Assembly (NCBI GenBank): GCA_019426215.1 | Contig: CM033405.1 | Location: 33,901,239 to 33,965,238 of the forward strand | Length of the DNA stretch: 64,000 nucleotides | Source of the DNA: Buddleja alternifolia | Taxonomy: Eukaryota; Streptophyta; Magnoliopsida; Lamiales; Scrophulariaceae | Direction of reading: 5' to 3' | Notes under the pieces: model-generated | What the model saw: only the letters and a program-made list of their open reading frames with translations | Database searches by the model: none | Told to the model about the DNA's origin: nothing | Made by a program: the position numbers and the translations under genes | Shown here: positions 58,801 through 64,000 of the stretch, one piece after another | Position numbering within the stretch: position 1 is the first letter of the stretch | Layout of the letters: every line of letters starts with the position of its first letter

Positions 58801-60969
58801 ATAATATGCTTAAATATTTGTTTCTTACAGGCCATTAGAGTTGAACATTGTGAACGTGTTCATCTGATTACTGCAGCAAAACGTATTTGCATAGCAAATT
58901 GCCGTGAATGCGTATTCTTCTTAGGAGTCAACCAACAACCCCTCATTATTGGTGATAATCATAAATTGCAGGTCAGTCTCACTTTTCTTTTGGTGCTTTC
59001 ACCTGTGTGTCATGCTAACATGACCTCATATTTCAATAAATTTATTGTTGTATAGAGTTCATAAGGCCATGTTTGTTTATGTTTTACCATTTTTTTCTTT
59101 TCTGTTAACAATTTTCAGAAAATTACTACTACGAACCATTATCAACCAAAAACACCTTTTTTCAACTTCACTTTTTCATTCCCCTGTATAATTACACTTC
59201 AATCAATACATCATCTCTTCACACCGTCTCTCATCAATAATTACGTACCACAACTATTCTTTCTTTTCTGTTTCTACTTTACTATTTTGTAACCACATAA
59301 CAGTTACCAAAATAACTAAATCATTTTTACTCATCATACATCAATAAATCATTTTTGTTATTTATAACCATTTTTTAAAAATATAAACAAACACAACAAA
59401 CATCACATCATTATACCCATAGTACACATTCCCCGAATTTTTTTCTGAAAATTTACTCAAAAACATAAACAAACATTAGTTTTCTCATGATTGTTGCACT
59501 TCTAAATGTGTTAAATTTCACAAAAATTCCTACGTTTTCTAAACCTTCCTAAATGAGTGATGAAGTTGTGTCCTCATCATACTCCACACTAACTTTTTTT
59601 TCCACCATTAATTTAATATGGAACAGGTGGCCCCATATAATACATTCTACCCGCAACTGGAGGAGCACTTGAATCAAGTTGGAATTGACCCTAATATCAA
59701 CAGGTGGGATGAACACATGTCACTTGGAGTGGTCGATCCACATGATTCACTATCCCATCCTGCTGGCGTCTCGGATGTTCAAGCCGAATCTGCTGCTCGC
59801 CTAGACCTCGATCAGTATACTTATTTTGTGGTATGAGCTAAAATGTTGTAGATTGATTGTTAATTTTTTATGTTACTGCTTTTCAATAATTTTTACTATA
59901 CCCAGTTGCTACTACCTGAGATCTTATCTGTATTAACTCTTTTCCCCCCCTTTTTTTTTGATTATTTGTCAACATTTGGCCCAATTAAGTTATTTTGGGA
60001 TTTAATTTCTTGCTTCTTTTCATTTTCTTGTAAATTTATGGAACTTGCTAATGTTCTATTGTTATCATGCTCAGATTCCAAATTGGTCGGAAAGTGAACA
60101 AGCTGGTTCGACAAAAAACAACCCTTTCCCTTTACCTGATGCTTACCTTACATCACAACAGAAAAATGTATGTTCAAGCACTATCCTTTCTGGGCCTTGG
60201 TTCTTTGTTGTCTCAAATTTCAAACTGATTGCTTGATTTGTTTTTTCTTGATATTTTCAGACCAAAAGTCTGGGGGAAGTTAAGCAAATTTTGAAGGAAG
60301 CTCAACTTGAAGAGAGCCGGAAACGAGAAATGTCAACTGCACTCCACGGGTGTTTTAAAGACTGGTTATATGGTAATGTCTGCTACTTCAGTAATTTGAA
60401 TTTTTCAATATCTTGAATGATTGCGGAAATAAATTGATTTTACTTGTTATTCTCTTTGCTTTAAGTTGTGGATATTTTCATACTATCTTGATGGGGATTT
60501 TTTTTTCTTCGTTTTTTTAACTATTATATCAAACTCACACTAGAGGGTACCATGATTCATGAATCCCCTTTCTTGGAAGTAATTTATTTTGTGTCCTGTT
60601 CCTGAATTACATGTTCAATAAACATTACTTTGCATTTCTATCACCACTAATCCACAGATGTTGATCATACATATTTTGTGTTAAAAAAGCTGAGATTTTT
60701 CATTCCCGAACTTCATTTCCACAGGAATCTATTGCATATTGCCTAGTGCACGTTACAGATTGCAAATTTAGGTCAATCATACATATAATACTTACACCTA
60801 AATAAAAAATTATTCGTCTTAATAAAACTGTTTTATGCCTATAGATAAGCTCATTATTTTGTTTCTAAATGACCGTCTAGTAAACGCGATGCATTTTTAA
60901 CTTTGGTATTTGTATGAATGGACAGCATCAGGAAATATCCGGCAGCTTTACTACTTACAAGGTGAATAA
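55816..60969 (+). CDS. TBCCD1: TBCC domain-containing protein 1 (TBCCD1), 572 aa, 9 exons
   Basis: Exons: 55816-56313, 56935-57075, 57459-57839, 58483-58587, 58831-58971, 59627-59830, 60075-60167, 60261-60372, 60926-60969. All introns are GT-AG and the 1,719 nt join without a stop. N-terminus MTDSAAVEQHSEPPPPQ; residues about 30-166 form the helical N-terminal part (REPFEHGLVPIPKLIF). The C-CAP/TBCC beta-helix covers about residues 340-460 (CHESVIYILAPLRYATVYGC, CERVHLITAAKRICIANC, then FLGVNQQPLIIGDNHKLQ). A short helical tail follows. The family is related to tubulin cofactor C and to RP2; animal and algal members act in centrosome/basal-body positioning. The plant role is not established to my knowledge. 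Confidence 0.94.
57255..57401. mobile_element. Tourist-like MITE in TBCCD1 intron 2, 147 bp
   Basis: Left end GGCTATGTTTGGTTCTTGGA and near-perfect inverted right end TCCAAGAACTAAACATAGCC. TAA duplication at 57252-57254 and 57402-57404. Confidence 0.9.
59065..59474. mobile_element. Tourist-like MITE in TBCCD1 intron 5, degenerate
   Basis: Left end GGCCATGTTTGTTTATGTTT after TAA; right end, reversed, AATGTTTGTTTATGTTTTTG. The right terminal bases and duplication are decayed, so that border is approximate. Confidence 0.6.
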
Positions 60970-62240
60970 GTGCATATGCTGTAGCTGGAGCAGAACAATA
61001 GAGAATGGAGTTAATTCCCAGGGTTTCGCTTTGATTTAGTGTTTGACCAGTTCAGGATCCTCTTCCCAGTTTTGTTGAGGCTGGAGGATTGTAGATTGCA
61101 ATAAAACATACCCCCAATGCTAACTTGTACCTCCAGTTTGTGAATTGCATTGTAATTTCCAGAATAATTCTTTTGTCAGATTTAAGTAAAGAACTTTCAA
61201 GGATCAAAATGAGTTGTATTTCATGAAGGCGTAATCTTTTGCAGATAAGAGTTTTTTTGGGTCAAGTTTGTGTATGCTAATAATCTGTAGTGGACCGAAT
61301 TTATTGAAGTTGGTCCATTATACTTATACAACAATGTATCAGGGTGATTGGGATGGTTTTTATAACCTCATTCTAAATTGAAATATTAATCAAGTTATTT
61401 GACACTCGGCTTGGCACCGATTGTTAAAAGTTCATTTGAGCTCTCTTTGATCACATATCAAACTAAGCTAGAAAACACATTTTTATTTCGTAAACATTAA
61501 AACTCGGCTTGTTTAGTGGAGAATGATAAAATACATGCAAAGAATATTGTTCTACTAAAGCTTGATTCGTGTTCAATTCGGTTAGCAATTAAACCAAGTT
61601 TATATGCAAATTTTGAGCCTGATAACAAATCAATTAAGTTGCTAGATATATTTGTTTGAGTACGACCCAAGTGAACCAAGTAACAATTAAAGTTTTGAAT
61701 AGTTGGATTACACACAATGTGTAAGTATTTTACTTACGTGACATCAATATATTCGCACCGAACGACTTACAATCTTACTTGGGTAGCACTAAATTTGCCA
61801 TGCCGATGAGAAATAAAAATTACATGCAGATCCATTTTCACTGTCATCAGTTTACCCAGGTGGATATGTCTGGCAACTTATTCGCCAACATTTGTGGCCT
61901 CAACGGGCAACATTGAACAACAAGCATAGTTAACCACTCAAATATGAGCATAGCAAGTAAATCAACTATAAGCAATTTATCTCTTTTTGACATTGACAGA
62001 TAAAGTGATTTTGTTGCAATTAATGGAAAACTTCTTAACAACAATGCCCGTTAACTTTACGTGTGAACGGTAGTAACATTAATTATGTGTATCCATACAG
62101 AAATTGGCATCTCAGAAAATCTAAATGAATGAGGGAAAATTTATTGAATCATACATTCAAATCTGTAACAGTAAGAAAGTGAGCAACCAGAAATCAAAGA
62201 CCAGAAGTACATTACATCGTCTGCAACATTCACCGGTAAA
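60970..62240. terminator. Convergent 3' region of TBCCD1 and OEP16-3
   Basis: About 1.27 kb with no supported gene. Contains the 3' UTR of TBCCD1 and degenerate ACTCGGCTTG-type motifs (about 61400-61580). Confidence 0.5.
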
Positions 62241-63739
62241 CTAATTGACGTTGGGCCTTTTCTTGGTGGTGTAAGGATAATATTCCTTGCCGGTGTCAAC
62301 TCTTGTGGTTTGACCTCCCACATCAATGATGGCAGAAGTGACTGCAAGAGCAGCTCCTGCAGAGATTGCTGTTGAAATGCTCCTCCCTGCAAAAATGATA
62401 TAGATAGGCCAAATTTAGATCAATTTATAGTCTTGCACTGTAAAAAATGCACCGGAAAAGTAGACCTGTCAATTTTTTTAGCAAATGAGGAAAAATTGAA
62501 ACAAGGGTAGACTCGCGTACAAGGGAGACACGACCGGGCGACCGATATCTAAGAAACTAAATGATATATTTTCAGATGATGTATACAGAAAATGAATAGA
62601 GAAATCAGCAATCAGAAGAACAAAACCAATGTCAAAGTTAAATTAAAATTTTCCTTTAAATGAATAGGGAATATCTGCTACTGAATGAGGCCTGGCCTGT
62701 TAAATCAAAAGTTGTCATAGACCCCCACATAAATATTTAATATATATAAGAAAATAAAATCTAAACTCATGTATTATTAGAGTTCCTATGAGCTCTATAA
62801 CCAGAAACATGTAATTATTCAATAGCACGGACAGGGACGGAGCTAGGAATTTTACCGAGGGGGGGCGAGATTGTGGTGATATAGCTATACATTTTTTTTT
62901 TTGCCAAATAAACGAAGGATTCAAGGGGGGTGGCCCCCCGCAGTACGGTACGCTATATTTATGGTGGGAAATAAAATAAGGAACTAGGTTCAATTACAAC
63001 TTTTGACATACTTTATATTCTTATATCTCTTTCGTTATAGCCAAGATTTTGGGTTGGGGGGAGTGGACGAACTCAAAGAAAAGGGAAAAAGCGTGATATT
63101 TTTTCTTTTGAGGGGGGGCAAAATTCATATATAAAAAAATTTGTAAGGTAAAAAAATGATTTTTCAAAATTGAGGGGGGGCGAGCGCACCCTCCAGCCCC
63201 CCCCCCCCCCCCCCCCCCCCGGCTCCGTCCCTGAGCACAGACAATGGTAAAAGCTTTGCACTGTTAATGTGAATTTATCATAGAGGTTAATACGGAAAAT
63301 ACATCATTATCGACGCCATAACATATCAAAAAGGTGAGGATGCATTGTCTTACTCACGCTGCTTATCACTATACAATAAAAATAATTTGAATAAAAAAAA
63401 AAATTCACCTTTGAAACCCAAAATGGAAGCACCAGCAACAAATCCACCAACAGTTCCATTAACAAAATCTCTTTTCTTCCTATAATTCTGCACTATCTGC
63501 TCTACCCCAATGTATACCCCACCAATTGCAGCAAATGTCACTCCGTGGTTACCCATCATCTTCAGCGTTCGTATCAGACCAGGAAGTGCAACGCTCCTTT
63601 CAACACGAGGTACATCATGCCAAGTAGCTATAATGGTACCCCAAATAGTGCCAGCAACTAAACCTGAGGTTGCACCCTTTAAAGTTTTCGTCACAGGAGA
63701 CTCTTCATCTTCCATTTTCCTAAGCTCCGCGGTATCCAT
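62241..63739 (-). CDS. OEP163: Outer envelope pore protein 16-3 (OEP16-3; PRAT/Tim17-22-23 family), 158 aa
   Basis: Two exons: 63409-63739 and 62241-62386 (stop TAG), joined in frame within GFKG|RSIS. N-terminus MDTAELRKMEDEESPVTKTL. The body is typical of the Tim17/22/23 (PRAT) fold: GLVAGTIWGTIIATWHDVPR, LPGLIRTLKMMGNHGVTFAA, GGVYIGVEQ, GGFVAGASILGFKG. The tail RVDTGKEYYPYTTKKRPNVN is close to the known OEP16-3/B14.7 proteins (about 159 aa). Family members are reported in mitochondrial complex I and in envelope membranes; four hydrophobic segments are expected. The single intron holds a hAT-like element. Confidence 0.95.
62832..63233. mobile_element. hAT-like non-autonomous element in OEP16-3 intron, 402 bp
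   Basis: Inverted ends CAGGGACGGAGC and GCTCCGTCCCTG, flanked by AGCACGGA (62824-62831) and AGCACAGA (63234-63241), an 8-bp duplication with one difference. The right arm contains a run of about 25 C (63196-63220), probably an expanded version of the G-rich motif seen elsewhere inside. Confidence 0.85.
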
Positions 63740-64000
63740 AGCTTTAGCTTTGTTTTGACTGAGATGAATGTGAAGGCTGTAGAAGACAGGTGATCCAAAA
63801 GAAAGTAGAAATCAGTCGTTATTACGGATTATGCTACTATTCAAGACAATCTTAACAGATGTACTAAAATATTTACGTGTCAGAACAGCCCATGAAGTGA
63901 AATGATTTTACAAACATAGTAATGAGATAGATTTATGTTTTACATATCTAAATTCCTTTTTATTTTATTTTTTGTTCCTCTTATCACATCCAGAAAGTCT
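63740..64000. promoter_or_regulatory. OEP16-3 5' flank
   Basis: Upstream region of the minus-strand OEP16-3 gene to the window edge. No second gene is visible. Confidence 0.4.

Overview
The window is nuclear DNA of a flowering plant, almost certainly a eudicot. The evidence is AT-rich intergenic sequence, small spliced exons with GT-AG borders, several plant-specific families (TGA bZIP, MCTP/FTIP, OEP16) and a dense set of plant transposons. I cannot name the species. I found no tRNA, rRNA, CRISPR or organelle-derived segment. All splice models below were built by hand from reading frame and splice borders.

There are six host genes. (1) The 3' part of an ABHD18/DUF2048 alpha/beta hydrolase (1-3123, +). 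(2) A complete TGA9/TGA10-type bZIP factor in 11 exons (6406-10888, -). (3) An intronless FTIP1-like MCTP (36989-39343, +). (4) An intronless FTIP3/4-like MCTP (40382-42700, -), convergent with the previous gene. (5) TBCCD1 in 9 exons (55816-60969, +). (6) OEP16-3 in 2 exons (62241-63739, -). From memory, Arabidopsis keeps several of these as neighbours (TGA10 next to FTIP1, FTIP3 next to a TBCC-domain gene, OEP16-3 next to another TBCC-domain gene), so the host genes look like an old conserved block.

The 17 kb between TGA10 and FTIP1 is a nested transposon stack. A full-length LINE of about 6.2 kb (14404-30567, -) has 13-bp target duplications. A 9,996-bp Mutator-like element (17237-27232) with a 10-bp duplication split its reverse-transcriptase ORF. 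That element holds a decayed plant-mobile-domain (PMD) gene on +, and on - a decayed MURA-type transposase and a third small Cys-containing ORF. A 1,546-bp solo LTR (18201-19746) later landed inside it. Two sister retroposons of about 0.5 kb flank the LINE. A SINE at 34464-34667 appears to share its 3' tail with the LINE.

The other intergenic regions and some introns hold small non-autonomous DNA transposons whose borders can be read directly: MULE-type fold-back MITEs with 9-bp duplications, hAT-like elements with 8-bp duplications, nested Tourist-like MITEs with TAA duplications, CACTA-like fragments, a 1.4-kb Pack-MULE candidate carrying a GRF-zinc-finger-like gene remnant, a 2.66-kb solo LTR, and three copies of an unnamed repeat rich in AATTTCGG motifs. 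The strongest candidate for something little described is the PMD-carrying MULE with its third ORF and subterminal palindromic repeats.
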